NCBI GenBank assembly: GCA_046160865.1
Contig: JBJXHG010000121.1
Location: 1-42,223, forward strand
Length of the DNA: 42,223 nucleotides
Reading direction: 5' to 3'
Origin: JBJXHG01 sp046160865
GTDB taxonomy: Bacteria; Planctomycetota; UBA1135; GCA-002686595
The notes under the pieces were generated by a model, which was not told the origin of the DNA, made no database searches, and was given only the letters and a program-made list of their open reading frames with translations. A program made the position numbers and the translations under genes. Below are positions 16,529 through 25,506 of the stretch, one piece after another. Numbering within the stretch: position 1 is the first letter of the stretch; every line of letters begins with the position of its first letter.

Positions 16529-17302
16529 TCATTCCGGCGTCACGTACGCCGCCGTGATCCCGCCGTCGACGAGGAAGTCCGAGCCCGTCATGTACGACGA
16601 TTCGTCGCTCGCGAGGAAGAGCGCGGCCTTCGCCATCTCGTGCGCTTCGCCGAAGCGGCCCATCGGACTGTGCACCAGCCGGCGCTGCTTCTTCGCGTCG
16701 GTGTTCAAGAACTTCATCAGGAGCTCGGTCTTCAGCGGTCCGGGCGAGAGCGCGTTGACGCGGATGTTCTCGCGCGCGTGGATGACGGCGAGCTCGCGCG
16801 TCATCGCGACGACTCCGCCCTTGCTCGCGGTGTACGCGAGCTGCGGCGTCGCGGCGCCGAGCGACGCCACGAACGACGCCGTGTTGACGATCGAGCCGCC
16901 GCCGGCGCGGCGCAGCGCCGGAATGCCGAACTTGCACCCGAGGAACACGCCCTTCAGGTTGATCGCCATCGTCTTGTCCCAGACGGCTTCGCTCGTGTTC
17001 ATCGCGTCGTCGTCGGCCGAGTCCATGATGCCGGCGTTGTTGAAGAGCACGTTCAGCTTGCCGAACTCATGCTCCGCGAAACGCACCATGTTCTCGCAGT
17101 CCGCGGCTTTCGAGACGTCGGCGCGCACGTAGGCCGCTCTGCCGCCAGCCTTCTTCACGCGCTGCACGGTCTCCTCGCCAGCCGCGTCGTTCACGTCGAC
17201 GACGACGACCGACGCACCCTCGGCGGCGAACAAGATCGCCGACTCGCCGCCGATGCCGCCGCCCGCACCGGTGATCAATGCCACTTTGTCTTTCAGTCTC
17301 AC
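16529..17302 (-). CDS. Short-chain dehydrogenase/reductase (SDR)
   Basis: A cytoplasmic NAD(P)-dependent oxidoreductase of 257 residues, the usual length for classical SDRs. It has the nucleotide-binding motif TGAGGGIG (11-18), NNAG (88-91) and the catalytic Ser143, Tyr157 and Lys161 (YTASK). The C-terminus LVDGGITAAYVTPE fits the family. Asp36 at the end of the second strand (VVVVDVND) favours NAD+ over NADP+. The substrate cannot be read from sequence. The PuuD-like gene lies 97 bp upstream on the same strand and the PuuA-like ligase further up, so it could act on an aldehyde or alcohol from amine breakdown; this is inference. Confidence 0.9.
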   Translation of the reverse strand: MRLKDKVALITGAGGGIGGESAILFAAEGASVVVVDVNDAAGEETVQRVKKAGGRAAYVRADVSKAADCENMVRFAEHEFGKLNVLFNNAGIMDSADDDAMNTSEAVWDKTMAINLKGVFLGCKFGIPALRRAGGGSIVNTASFVASLGAATPQLAYTASKGGVVAMTRELAVIHARENIRVNALSPGPLKTELLMKFLNTDAKKQRRLVHSPMGRFGEAHEMAKAALFLASDESSYMTGSDFLVDGGITAAYVTPE

Positions 17303-17399
17303 GCGCTGCCTCCGCCGCGGAGACTAGCGCGCAGCCGATCGAGCTTCCACGAGCCTCGCCTGGTACTGCGGTGCGTTCCGAACCACCGCTGCATGCGCG

Positions 17400-18116
17400 C
17401 TAGCGCGCCGATCGCGAGCGCGTGGCCGCCTCGACGAGCTCGTCGAACAGTCGCTGTTGCCCCGGATCGTGCGCGGCGGTGTCCTCGGGGTGCCATTGCA
17501 CGGCGACGAGCCACGGATGGCGCTCCATCTCGACGGCTTCGATCGTTCCGTCGGGTGCACGCGCGGTCACGCGCAGGCCGGGAGCGACCGTCGCGATCGC
17601 TTGGTGGTGCGACGACGACGGCGAGGCCTCGCTCGCGCGCAAGATGCGTGCGAGCTTGCTCTGCGCTTCGATGGTGACCGCGTGGGGGACGTACTCGCGG
17701 TTCGGGCCGCGGTGCTTCACCTTCTCGCCGACGACGTCGGGCAAGTGCGCGATCAGTGTTCCGCCGAGCCCGACGTTCAGCACTTGCGCGCCGCGGCAGA
17801 TGCCGAGCGCCGGCAGCTGCGCTTCGACGAGCAGGCGCACGAGCGCGAGGTCGCTCGCATCGCGTTCGCGATCGACACCGTAGATCAGCGCGTGAGGACG
17901 TCCGCCGTAGACGACCGGGTCGACGTCGGGGCCGCCGGTGAGGATCAATCCGTCCGCGATCTCGAGCCAATCCGCGAGCCGCGGCTCGCCCGGCGGAAGC
18001 AGGTACGGCAAGCCGCCGGCGCGCCGCACCGCGTCGATGTACTTGCCGGACAGCGTGAGCTTGCCTTCTTCGTTGCGGCCGTAGGTCGTGATCGCGATGC
18101 GGGGGGCGGCGGACAT
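17400..18116 (-). CDS. puuD: Gamma-glutamyl-gamma-aminobutyrate hydrolase family protein
   Basis: A class I glutamine amidotransferase-like hydrolase (peptidase C26) of 238 residues. PuuD cleaves gamma-glutamyl-GABA to glutamate and GABA in the putrescine route that starts with PuuA. Visible landmarks are GLILTGGPDVDPVVYG (56-71), the nucleophile Cys107 in GICRGAQVLN, and the His208/Glu210 pair in QWHPED. The ATG at 18116 places ITTYGRNEEG at the N-terminus as in the family; upstream in-frame residues look non-coding. A PuuA-like ligase lies 3.2 kb away on the same strand, which supports a gamma-glutamyl amine pathway. The exact amine substrate is not certain, so the symbol is by family. Confidence 0.85.
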   Translation of the reverse strand: MSAAPRIAITTYGRNEEGKLTLSGKYIDAVRRAGGLPYLLPPGEPRLADWLEIADGLILTGGPDVDPVVYGGRPHALIYGVDRERDASDLALVRLLVEAQLPALGICRGAQVLNVGLGGTLIAHLPDVVGEKVKHRGPNREYVPHAVTIEAQSKLARILRASEASPSSSHHQAIATVAPGLRVTARAPDGTIEAVEMERHPWLVAVQWHPEDTAAHDPGQQRLFDELVEAATRSRSAR

Positions 18117-18268
18117 CGAGTCGAGCGTAGCGTCGGCTTCGATGGCCCGACAGTCGAGATCGGTCGCGGTGGCTTGCGGGATCGGGAATCGAGCGCGATG
18201 CTCCAAAGGTCGTCCTCGAGCCGTCTGGAGAGCGCGTTCGTGGTCCGCAGAGCACGAGGTTCATTCCC

Positions 18269-19588
18269 ATGCGCCGTTTTTCCAGCGCTCGAATCGCCAC
18301 GAGCGCGCTCGCTCTCGCGTCTTTCGCCGCACTCGCGCGCGCAGGTGTGCTGGTCGTCGACAACGGCGGGCCGTACACGACGATCCAAGCCGCCATCGAC
18401 GCCGCCATCGACGGCGACATCGTGCTCGTGAAGTCGGGCTCGTATCCCGGCTTCGTCGTGGACGCGAAGAGCGTGTCGATCTGCGCGGACGCGGGAACCG
18501 TCGTGAAAATCGTCGGCGCCATCGCGATCCGCACGATCGCGAGCTCACAGCACGTGGCGCTCGTCGGGCTCGACAGCGAGATCGAGTACGGCTTCGTCTT
18601 TCCGGTCGCGCTCTCGATCGTCGACTGCGAGGGCGCGGTCCGTCTCGTCGATTGCGAAGTCGACCAGTCGCAGCACCCGGACGCGCCAGGTAATTTCCCC
18701 GGGCCGGTCGAGGTCCGACGGTGCGACGACGTCTCGATCGGGGGCTGCACGATCCGCGCGCGCAACACGACGCAGCCGAGCGCCGTTGCCGGAGCCGCGC
18801 TCTTCCTCGATGACAGTCGACTCGCTGTCTTCGACTCGGAGCTCGAAGGCGGCCGCGGACATTGGGGCATTCCGAGCTGGATGGTCTCCGGCGGCGGACC
18901 GAGCACGCCCGGGTCGCCCGGTAGCCCGGCCCTCTGGTGCAAGAGCTCCGAGCTGTTCGTCTCGCGGTCCACTTTGACGGGTGGGAACGGCGGCAACGGC
19001 GTCTCCGCCGCGAACGACTCGTGGAGCGGAACTCCGACGCGCGGTGGCGACGGCGGTCCTGGATTGCGAACGCATCCCACCAACACGATCCCGCCGACGC
19101 CGCCGAGCCACGTGCGCTTGCTGGCAACGACGTTCGTTCCCGGTTCGGGCGGCGCAGGCGGAGTGGGCGATGCGAATGATCCCGACGCGCCGGACGGCGT
19201 GATCGGTCCACCGACGACGGGTCCCGCGCCCGCGCTCCTCGCGGGCACGGCGCGCTCGATCGCGGGCGACGGACCGCGACGCGAAGGTCAGACCGCCGCT
19301 CTTGTCTTCTCCGGCGCGCCCGGAGATCGCGTCTACTTCGCGACGAGCGCCCACGCGGACTTCGCGAGCGCGTTGCGTGGCGTGGTGTTGCTGTCGACGC
19401 CCGTCAAGCGCCGCTACATGGGCACGATCGGTGACAGCGGCGTGCTGCACGCTTCGTTACCCGTCGCCGAGCTCGGCGCAGGAGTCGATGGCCGTTTTAG
19501 GCACGCGCAAGCGTTCTTCGTCGACGCGCGCGGCGCGAGTTGGACGAGCGGACCGGCCGCGACGCTCCTGCTCGATGCCGCGTTCTGA
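18269..19588 (+). CDS. Secreted parallel beta-helix protein, paralog 1
   Basis: A 439-residue exported protein with a signal peptide (cleavage near ALARAG). The N-terminal YTTIQAAIDAAIDGDIVLVK is the typical opening of pectate-lyase-like right-handed beta-helix domains, and VDAKSVSICADAG begins the coils. A Gly-rich middle (GGNGGNGVSAAND, GGDGGPGLR) follows. The C-terminal 110 residues form a separate module with GDRVYFATSAHADFA, RRYMGTIGDSGVL and RHAQAFFVD. No lyase catalytic residues are obvious. It is divergent from puuD (152 bp between starts) and followed by a paralog on the same strand, with which it is probably co-transcribed. Function unknown; a surface or matrix role is likely. Confidence 0.82.
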   Translation: MRRFSSARIATSALALASFAALARAGVLVVDNGGPYTTIQAAIDAAIDGDIVLVKSGSYPGFVVDAKSVSICADAGTVVKIVGAIAIRTIASSQHVALVGLDSEIEYGFVFPVALSIVDCEGAVRLVDCEVDQSQHPDAPGNFPGPVEVRRCDDVSIGGCTIRARNTTQPSAVAGAALFLDDSRLAVFDSELEGGRGHWGIPSWMVSGGGPSTPGSPGSPALWCKSSELFVSRSTLTGGNGGNGVSAANDSWSGTPTRGGDGGPGLRTHPTNTIPPTPPSHVRLLATTFVPGSGGAGGVGDANDPDAPDGVIGPPTTGPAPALLAGTARSIAGDGPRREGQTAALVFSGAPGDRVYFATSAHADFASALRGVVLLSTPVKRRYMGTIGDSGVLHASLPVAELGAGVDGRFRHAQAFFVDARGASWTSGPAATLLLDAAF

Positions 19589-19681
19589 CACCGCGAGCGA
19601 TCGCGCACACGTTGCGCGGTTACTGCGAGCGCGGGAGGATTGGGGAAGACAACCCGTTCCCGAGAGCACGGAGCTCGAATC

Positions 19682-20977
19682 ATGCGTACCCAGTTCCTTC
19701 GCCGCGCCGTTCTGAGCGCGCTCGTCACCGCTTCCTTCACGATCGCCGCGCGCGCCGACGTGCTCGTCGTGGATGCGAACGCGGGTCCGTACTTCGACAT
19801 CGCGACGGCGGTCGCCGTGGCGAACGCGGGCGATGTCGTGCTCGTCAAGAGCGGCTTCTATGGAGCGTTCACGATCGACGCGAAGAGTGTCGCCGTGATC
19901 GCCGACGCGGGCGCGACGGTCAACGTCGGCGCCGGCGTGCGCGTCCAGAACCTCGCCAGCACCCAGCACGTCACGATCGCGGGCCTACGCAACGAATCCG
20001 ACTTCGCACTCGCGCCGCAGCTCACGATCAGCGCGTGCGCGGGTTCGGTGCGCGTAACGGACTGCGCGCTCGGCGCCGGCTTCGGGCCGCTCGGTGGCGC
20101 CGTCGCGCCGGTCGTCGTCGTGACGAGCTCGGACGACGTCGCGCTGCACCGCTGCACGCTGCGCGCGAACTACGATTTCATGTCGGGCGGCGCCGAAGCC
20201 GTGCGTGCGCAGACGAGCCGTGTCTCGTTGCTCGGGTCGTCGGTCGAAGGCGGCGTCGGCGTGAGCGGTACGCCGGGAGGCATGACCGGTGGTCCGAACA
20301 CGAGCGGACTCGAGGGCAAGAGCGGCATCGTGTGCCGCAACTCGACGCTCTTCGTCGCCGGTGCGACGGTGATCGGCGGACCGGGCGGCTCCGGCGTCGG
20401 CGGATCGTGCAGCAGCCCGTACGACTATCCGACGGGCGGCGGAGGAGGCGGCGTTGGTCTGCAGGTGGCGGACGCGGCCGGTCCCGCGAGCAAGGTGACG
20501 GTGCTCGATGCCGCGCTGCAAGGCGGCGACGGCGGCAACGGCGGCAGTGGCAACGGCGGATGCAGCGACGCGCCCGACGGAAAATCCGGCAGCACGAGCG
20601 AGGGCGCGGCACCGGTCGAGCTCTCCGGCGCGCAGCGCACGCTCGCGAGCATCGCTCCCACACGCGAAGGCGCGCTCATGCGCGTGCGGTTCGAAGGACT
20701 CGCGGGTGATCGCGTGTACCTCGCTCTGAGCGCGCGCGCGAATTTCGAGGTCGACCGCGCGCTGCACGGCGTCGTGCTGGTGCAGACACCGCTCGAGCGC
20801 CGCTACATGGGCACGATCGACGCGAGCGGTGTGCTCGTCGTGCAATTGCCCGTCGGCGAGCTCGGCGCCGGTGTGCAAGTGCGCCTGCGACACGCGCAAG
20901 CGTTCTTCGTCGACACGACGAACACCGGTTGGGTGAGCGGCGTGGCGACGGCACTGTTGCTCGACGGCGCGCACTGA
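19682..20977 (+). CDS. Secreted parallel beta-helix protein, paralog 2
   Basis: A 431-residue paralog of the preceding gene with the same plan. It has a signal peptide (LSALVTASFTIAARA), an opening GPYFDIATAVAVANAGDVVL equivalent to the beta-helix start of paralog 1, a Gly-rich middle with GGDGGNGGSGNGG, and the same C-terminal module (GDRVYLALSARANFE, RRYMGTIDASGVL, RHAQAFFVD). The ATG at 19682 follows ggag and gives a proper signal peptide; an upstream in-frame start at 19640 adds 14 unlike residues. The pair is a tandem duplication, and it separates genes that look like parts of one gamma-glutamyl amine cluster. Confidence 0.82.
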   Translation: MRTQFLRRAVLSALVTASFTIAARADVLVVDANAGPYFDIATAVAVANAGDVVLVKSGFYGAFTIDAKSVAVIADAGATVNVGAGVRVQNLASTQHVTIAGLRNESDFALAPQLTISACAGSVRVTDCALGAGFGPLGGAVAPVVVVTSSDDVALHRCTLRANYDFMSGGAEAVRAQTSRVSLLGSSVEGGVGVSGTPGGMTGGPNTSGLEGKSGIVCRNSTLFVAGATVIGGPGGSGVGGSCSSPYDYPTGGGGGGVGLQVADAAGPASKVTVLDAALQGGDGGNGGSGNGGCSDAPDGKSGSTSEGAAPVELSGAQRTLASIAPTREGALMRVRFEGLAGDRVYLALSARANFEVDRALHGVVLVQTPLERRYMGTIDASGVLVVQLPVGELGAGVQVRLRHAQAFFVDTTNTGWVSGVATALLLDGAH

Positions 20978-21016
20978 CCCGGCAGATCGCAACGGCAAGC
21001 GCGCGGCCGGTCCGCG

Positions 21017-21235
21017 TCACATGCCGCTGCGCACCACGAGGTACAGCGCAACCAGCGCGAGCGCCGCTGCGGCAAGCATCCATCCGACGCTCGCGATGAA
21101 CGTCGACTCGGCGATCAGGACGAGGCCGGCGACGAGCTGCGGGATGCGCGACTGCTTCTTGCCGTAGAGGAAGAAGCCGCCGCCGGTCGTACCGACGATC
21201 AGCGAGGTGAAAAGCCATCCGGCCGAGAAGGTCAT
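21017..21235 (-). CDS. Small two-helix membrane protein
   Basis: A 72-residue protein with hydrophobic segments at about 5-22 and 36-70, the second long enough for two helices, joined by FLYGKKQSRIPQLV. The GGGFFLYGKKQ turn followed by a Pro-containing second helix recalls small proteins sometimes labelled 'amino acid transport protein' in databases; I would not rely on that label. It lies 66 bp downstream of the glutamine synthetase-like gene on the same strand and may be in its operon. It could be a small accessory membrane subunit. Confidence 0.65.
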   Translation of the reverse strand: MTFSAGWLFTSLIVGTTGGGFFLYGKKQSRIPQLVAGLVLIAESTFIASVGWMLAAAALALVALYLVVRSGM

Positions 21236-21301
21236 GCAACTGCATCGGCACGCGGAGCTGGGTCAGGCGAGCCGCTCCGACGCGGGCTCGTCGAGTAACG
21301 C

Positions 21302-22681
21302 TCAAATCCTCTCGAAGTACCGTTGCCGCTCCCAATCCGTCACCGCCTTGTCGTACGACTCCTGCTCGGTGCGGAAGAAGTGCGTGTAGTGCTCGACGAC
21401 GCCGGCGCCAAACGCGCTCTTCGCGAACGCGCTCGAAGCAAAGAGATCCGTCGCGTCGCGCAACGTCTTCGGCACGCGCGGCAGCTTCTCGGCCGCGTAG
21501 ATGTCGCCTTCGAAGATCGGCGGCGGCTCGATCTTCTTCTCGATGCCGTCGAGGCCCGACGCGAGCGCGGCGGCGTGCACGAGATACGGATTGCAGTCGG
21601 CGCCGGGAATGCGGCACTCGATGCGCAACGACTCGCCTTTGCCGACGACGCGGAAGCCGCCGGTGCGATTGTCGTAGCTCCACGCCAGGCGCGTCGGTGC
21701 CCACGACGCGGATTGGTAGCGCTTGTAGCTGTTGATCGTCGGCGCGTAGAACACCATCACGTCCGGCACGTGCGCGATCCAGCCGCCGAGGAACCAGCGG
21801 AAGGCATCGCTGCACTCGACGGGCCCGAGCTTCACCGCGCCGGGGAACGCGCTCTTGCCGCGATTCCACAGGCTCAAATGGATGTGGCACGACGAGCCGG
21901 CTTGATCCGCGGCGAACTTCGCCATGAACGTGATCGAGATGCCGAGCCGATCGGCGATCTCCTTCATGCACTGCTTGTAGATCGCGTGCCGGTCCGCCAT
22001 CGCGAGCGAGTCGGCGTAGCGCACGTTGAGCTCGTGCTGCCCGAGGCCCCACTCGCCCTTCGAGTTCTCGACCGGCACGCCCGAGTGCTTCAGGTGCCGC
22101 CGCGCTTCGGCGTGGAACACCTCTTCGCGCGCGCCTTGCAGCATGTGGTAGTCCTCGAGGTACCAGCTCATCGGCGACAGCTCGCGGTGTCCCTTCGCGG
22201 CAGCGTCGCGGAACGAGTCGCGGAACAAGAAGTACTCGAGCTCCGACGAGGCCATCGGCGCGTAGCCGAGGCTCTGCGCCTTCTCGACTTGCCGCTTGAG
22301 GATCGTGCGCGGAGCGACCTCGACGAGCGCGTCGGTCTTCACCGACGCGACGTCGCACAGGACGATCGCCGTCTTCTCGAGCCAGCTCGCGACGCGCAGC
22401 GTCGACATGTCCGGCACGAGGTGGAAGTCGCCGTAGCCGCGCTCCCAGTTCGCGAAGGCGTAGCCCGGCACCGGATTCATCTCCATGTCGACGGTCAGCA
22501 AGTAGTCGCAGGCATGGCTGCCGTGCGCGACGACTTCCTCGACGAAGAACTCGGCGTCGTAGCGCTTGCCGAGGAAGCGGCCGTAGTGGTCGGTGAACAC
22601 GACGAGCACGGTCTCGATCGCGCCGTGCGCGACGCGCTCGGAGAGCTCGGAGAGGGTGAGGAGGCCTTGGAGCTGCGACAT
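21302..22681 (-). CDS. Glutamine synthetase family gamma-glutamyl ligase (PuuA-like)
   Basis: A 459-residue ATP-dependent ligase of the glutamine synthetase superfamily. Housekeeping GlnA makes glutamine, while this branch joins glutamate to an amine such as putrescine or ethanolamine. It shows the ATP and metal landmarks: SSELEYFLF, GEWGLGQHELNVRYADSLAMAD, GSSCHIHLSLW and, near the end, RIECRIPGADCNPYL. The adenylylation loop typical of enterobacterial GlnA is not evident. The ATG at 22681 precedes SQLQGLLTLSELSERV, which fits the short N-terminal domain of this group; longer extensions look non-coding. With the PuuD-like hydrolase and SDR on the same strand it suggests breakdown of an amine through gamma-glutamyl intermediates. 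The substrate is inferred. Confidence 0.88.
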   Translation of the reverse strand: MSQLQGLLTLSELSERVAHGAIETVLVVFTDHYGRFLGKRYDAEFFVEEVVAHGSHACDYLLTVDMEMNPVPGYAFANWERGYGDFHLVPDMSTLRVASWLEKTAIVLCDVASVKTDALVEVAPRTILKRQVEKAQSLGYAPMASSELEYFLFRDSFRDAAAKGHRELSPMSWYLEDYHMLQGAREEVFHAEARRHLKHSGVPVENSKGEWGLGQHELNVRYADSLAMADRHAIYKQCMKEIADRLGISITFMAKFAADQAGSSCHIHLSLWNRGKSAFPGAVKLGPVECSDAFRWFLGGWIAHVPDVMVFYAPTINSYKRYQSASWAPTRLAWSYDNRTGGFRVVGKGESLRIECRIPGADCNPYLVHAAALASGLDGIEKKIEPPPIFEGDIYAAEKLPRVPKTLRDATDLFASSAFAKSAFGAGVVEHYTHFFRTEQESYDKAVTDWERQRYFERI

Positions 22682-22925
22682 GCGGCGGATTGTAGGCAGC
22701 GCGTGTCCGCGGATCACGGACGCGCACGCGCTCCGACCATCGTCTCGATTTGCTCGTGCTCCTCGCGCGCGCCGGTTGCTCGCGAACACCACGTTGCACG
22801 CTCGACGCACGACTACCGCGTTGGGCAACGGCGCTCGCGCAAGTGTTACTGCGCTGTGCGCTGCGGAGACGGCGGAGCAACGGCAGAGACCGATGGAGTG
22901 CCTCCGGCGGCGCCAGGCGCGCCGC

Positions 22926-24692
22926 CTACGGCACGGCCGGCCACTGCACTTGCACGCCGTTCGTGAGATTGATCGTGCCCGCGCTGCAGAAGTCCGCTTC
23001 CGCGTTGCGGTAGACGAGCTGGTAATACGCGGTTTGCCCGCTCGGCTGGAGCGTCGCCGCGGAGACGGCCAGCGTCTGCACCGCGTTCGGATATGTCCAC
23101 GCGCCGAACGGTGCGCCGTTCGTGCCGGCGAAATGCCCGCCGAACCGCACGAGCGCACCGCTCACACAGCGCACGCCGTCGCCGATCGCCAGGCCGGACG
23201 CGTCGTTCGCGCTGCCTTTGACGAGCAGCGCGAAGCCACCGTAGCCGTTGCCGACGTCCGCCAAGAAGCGCAGCGTCTCCGGCGCGAAGTCTCCGCATGC
23301 GCGCAGACGTCCGCCGGTCGAGTCGTACGAGTTCGCGCAACCCGCATCGGGCGCGCCACTCGGGCTCGGGACGCTGTTCGGCGGCGCACACGGACATGGC
23401 GTGGCGAGCGAACCGTCACCCGAGCAGAACGTGTCGAAGTCCGACTTGCAGAAGACGTAGGCTGCGCCCGGCCCTGGCGGCGGCTCGAACGTGAACACCG
23501 ACAGCTCGGGCGCTCCGATCGCGAGGTCATCGCCGGCGAGCGCGACGGAGATTCCGAAATCGTCGCCTTTCTGCGCATCGCTCGCAGTCAGCTTCGCGAC
23601 TTCCATCCACGTCGCCTGCGCGCGCTCGAACACGTACGCCGCGCCGGTGAAGACGCCGTGGTCGGAATCGGCGGGCGCGCCGACGAGCAATCGATCGCCT
23701 TCGAGGTCGAGCGAGCGCGCGAATTGCGCTCCGCTCGTCACTCCGCTCGGCGCAGCCACCGTCGCCTCGAGTGTCCACGTCGATCCGCTGCCGACGAACA
23801 CGTAGGCGACTCCCGGCATCGGGTTCGGGAAGCCGAGACGAGTCGAGCCGACGACGATCGTGTCGCCGAAGAGCGCGACCGCCGCGCCGAAGTTCTCGGA
23901 CGTCGTCGGTGCGGGCGCGAGCAGCGTCGCTCGATGGCTCCACGTCGTTCCGCTGCGCGTGAACACGAACGCGGCGCCGTGCGTGCCGCCGCCCACGAAG
24001 AATTCGGGTGCGCCGATCACGGCGGTATCGCCGGCGATCGCGAGGGAGCCGCCGAACACGCCGTTGGCGCTCACGGTTGGCGCGAAAAGCTTCGCTTGCT
24101 CGGTCCACACCGTGCCGCTGCGCTCGAACACGTAGACGGCTCCGGTGTTCGCTCCGAATGTGTCGTCGCCCTCGTCTCCGACGAGCACCGTGTCCCCGTC
24201 GATGCTCGCCGAGAAACCGAAGTGCGCGTTGATCGACGGGCTGCTCGACACGAGCTTCTGTTGCACGGACCACACGCCAGCGCTGCGCACGAGGACCGTC
24301 GTGGAGCCGACGCTGAGCGGCGACGCGATCACCTCACCCGGATTAGTGGCGACCGCGGTGTCGCCATCGATCGCGACGTTCGTGCCGAAGCCGGAGTCGA
24401 AGAGCACGCCAGCTGGCGAATGCATGCTCGACTGGAGCGTCCAGCTCGCGCCGTTCCGGACGAAGAAGTGCACCGCTCCGGCGTCGAAGCCGAGGCCGCT
24501 GTTCGTGTCGGAGTCCGGCGCGCCGACGACGAGCGTGTCGCCCGACAGCGCGAGCGAGTTCCCGAAGTGATCCTGCGACGCGCCTCCGGGCGCGGAGAGC
24601 TTCGCGTCTTGTGCGGCGAGGAAGGGTGCTTGAGCGCTGGCGACAGCACAGGTGAAGACGAGGCAGATGGTCAAACGGGCGGTGGCGAACAT
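22926..24692 (-). CDS. Secreted FG-GAP repeat protein
   Basis: A 588-residue exported protein. Residues 1-20 are a signal peptide (LTICLVFTCAVASAQ). About seven FG-GAP repeats follow, each with the pattern DHFGNSLALSGDTLVVGAP...GAVHFFVRNG, forming an integrin-like propeller with Asp-rich loops that could bind calcium. A Cys-rich segment comes next (FCSGDGSLATPCPCAPP, then GCANS), and then a C-terminal module of about 150 residues ending YYQLVYRNAEADFC and NLTNGVQVQW, shared in form with the proteins at 6105-6722 and 28485-30140. The ATG at 24692 has ggag eight bases upstream. Its upstream region is divergent with the gene at 24849. Likely a surface or adhesion protein. Confidence 0.85.
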   Translation of the reverse strand: MFATARLTICLVFTCAVASAQAPFLAAQDAKLSAPGGASQDHFGNSLALSGDTLVVGAPDSDTNSGLGFDAGAVHFFVRNGASWTLQSSMHSPAGVLFDSGFGTNVAIDGDTAVATNPGEVIASPLSVGSTTVLVRSAGVWSVQQKLVSSSPSINAHFGFSASIDGDTVLVGDEGDDTFGANTGAVYVFERSGTVWTEQAKLFAPTVSANGVFGGSLAIAGDTAVIGAPEFFVGGGTHGAAFVFTRSGTTWSHRATLLAPAPTTSENFGAAVALFGDTIVVGSTRLGFPNPMPGVAYVFVGSGSTWTLEATVAAPSGVTSGAQFARSLDLEGDRLLVGAPADSDHGVFTGAAYVFERAQATWMEVAKLTASDAQKGDDFGISVALAGDDLAIGAPELSVFTFEPPPGPGAAYVFCKSDFDTFCSGDGSLATPCPCAPPNSVPSPSGAPDAGCANSYDSTGGRLRACGDFAPETLRFLADVGNGYGGFALLVKGSANDASGLAIGDGVRCVSGALVRFGGHFAGTNGAPFGAWTYPNAVQTLAVSAATLQPSGQTAYYQLVYRNAEADFCSAGTINLTNGVQVQWPAVP

Positions 24693-24848
24693 GGGGTGAC
24701 TCCGGCCGCGCTCCCCTGCGGTTTCAGCCAATGGTACAGCACGATCGAGGATCGATGCACGGTGGGCGAAGCTCCACGTACGGCCTTGGCCGCACGAAGC
24801 TGGAAGAGCTCGCCTGCCGCCGCGTCTTCTCCGCGCCGTGATCCACAC

Positions 24849-25430
24849 ATGACCATCCTCGCGATCGTGTGCTTGACCATCGGCGTCGCGCTGTCGGCCA
24901 TGAACTGGCACTGCATCCTTTCCTATAAGAAGGGGCGGCCGCACGTTTCGCAGATGCCGTTCGTGCCGTGCACGTTCACACTGATCGGACTGCTCTCGCT
25001 CGATGCCACGCGTCGGTTCTGGTGGTGCGCGCTGCTCGTCGATCCCTCGATTCCGACGTTCGTCGTCGCGGTCCCGATCCTTGTTGCGGACGCCTGGCGC
25101 ACGAGCCGCTTCACGCGCGTGCGGCGGCTGCGCGCGCACGATTGCAAGCGGCACGTCGAGCTCTCGCTGCACCGCAACGGATACTTCTTGGTGAAGGGGA
25201 CGTTCGACTCGACGAGGGTCGCCGCGAGCGGTGCGACCCTCCTGTCGTTCGGTCTCGTCGGGACGTGGGAAGTGGTCGGCACGTCGATTCGCTTGTCGCG
25301 CTACGGCGGCGAGCGGGTCACGGTGCTGGAGCCGCACGAGCGCGAACTCCGCGCGCGGGAGTCCGGAGGCGTATCGGCGGGCGAGCTCGATGCCGAATCG
25401 CTCGACGCACTCGTCTTCTGCGACGCCTGA
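24849..25430 (+). CDS. Membrane protein of unknown function
   Basis: A 193-residue protein. An N-terminal helix (MTILAIVCLTIGVALSAMNW), a loop with YKKGRPHVSQMPFVPCTF, and two more hydrophobic segments (about 42-58 and 66-84) place the first half in the membrane. The second half (90-193) is soluble and strand-rich, with SLHRNGYFLVKGTFD and LVGTWEVVGTSIRLSRYGG, which reads like a small beta domain that might monitor or bind something in the cytoplasm. I do not recognise the family. It is divergent from the FG-GAP gene (156 bp between starts) and 76 bp ahead of the DUF1697 gene. Confidence 0.65.
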   Translation: MTILAIVCLTIGVALSAMNWHCILSYKKGRPHVSQMPFVPCTFTLIGLLSLDATRRFWWCALLVDPSIPTFVVAVPILVADAWRTSRFTRVRRLRAHDCKRHVELSLHRNGYFLVKGTFDSTRVAASGATLLSFGLVGTWEVVGTSIRLSRYGGERVTVLEPHERELRARESGGVSAGELDAESLDALVFCDA

Positions 25431-25506
25431 GGAGCGTTGGTCCGGCACCGTAGCGTCGTCATGATGTCGGAACGCGCTGCGATGCGTGCCGGAAACGAAA
25501 GACACC

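Noticed and set aside
22593..25430. Open frame of 945 codons on the plus strand
   Set aside because: It runs antisense to the FG-GAP gene; only its last 193 codons (from 24849) look coding.
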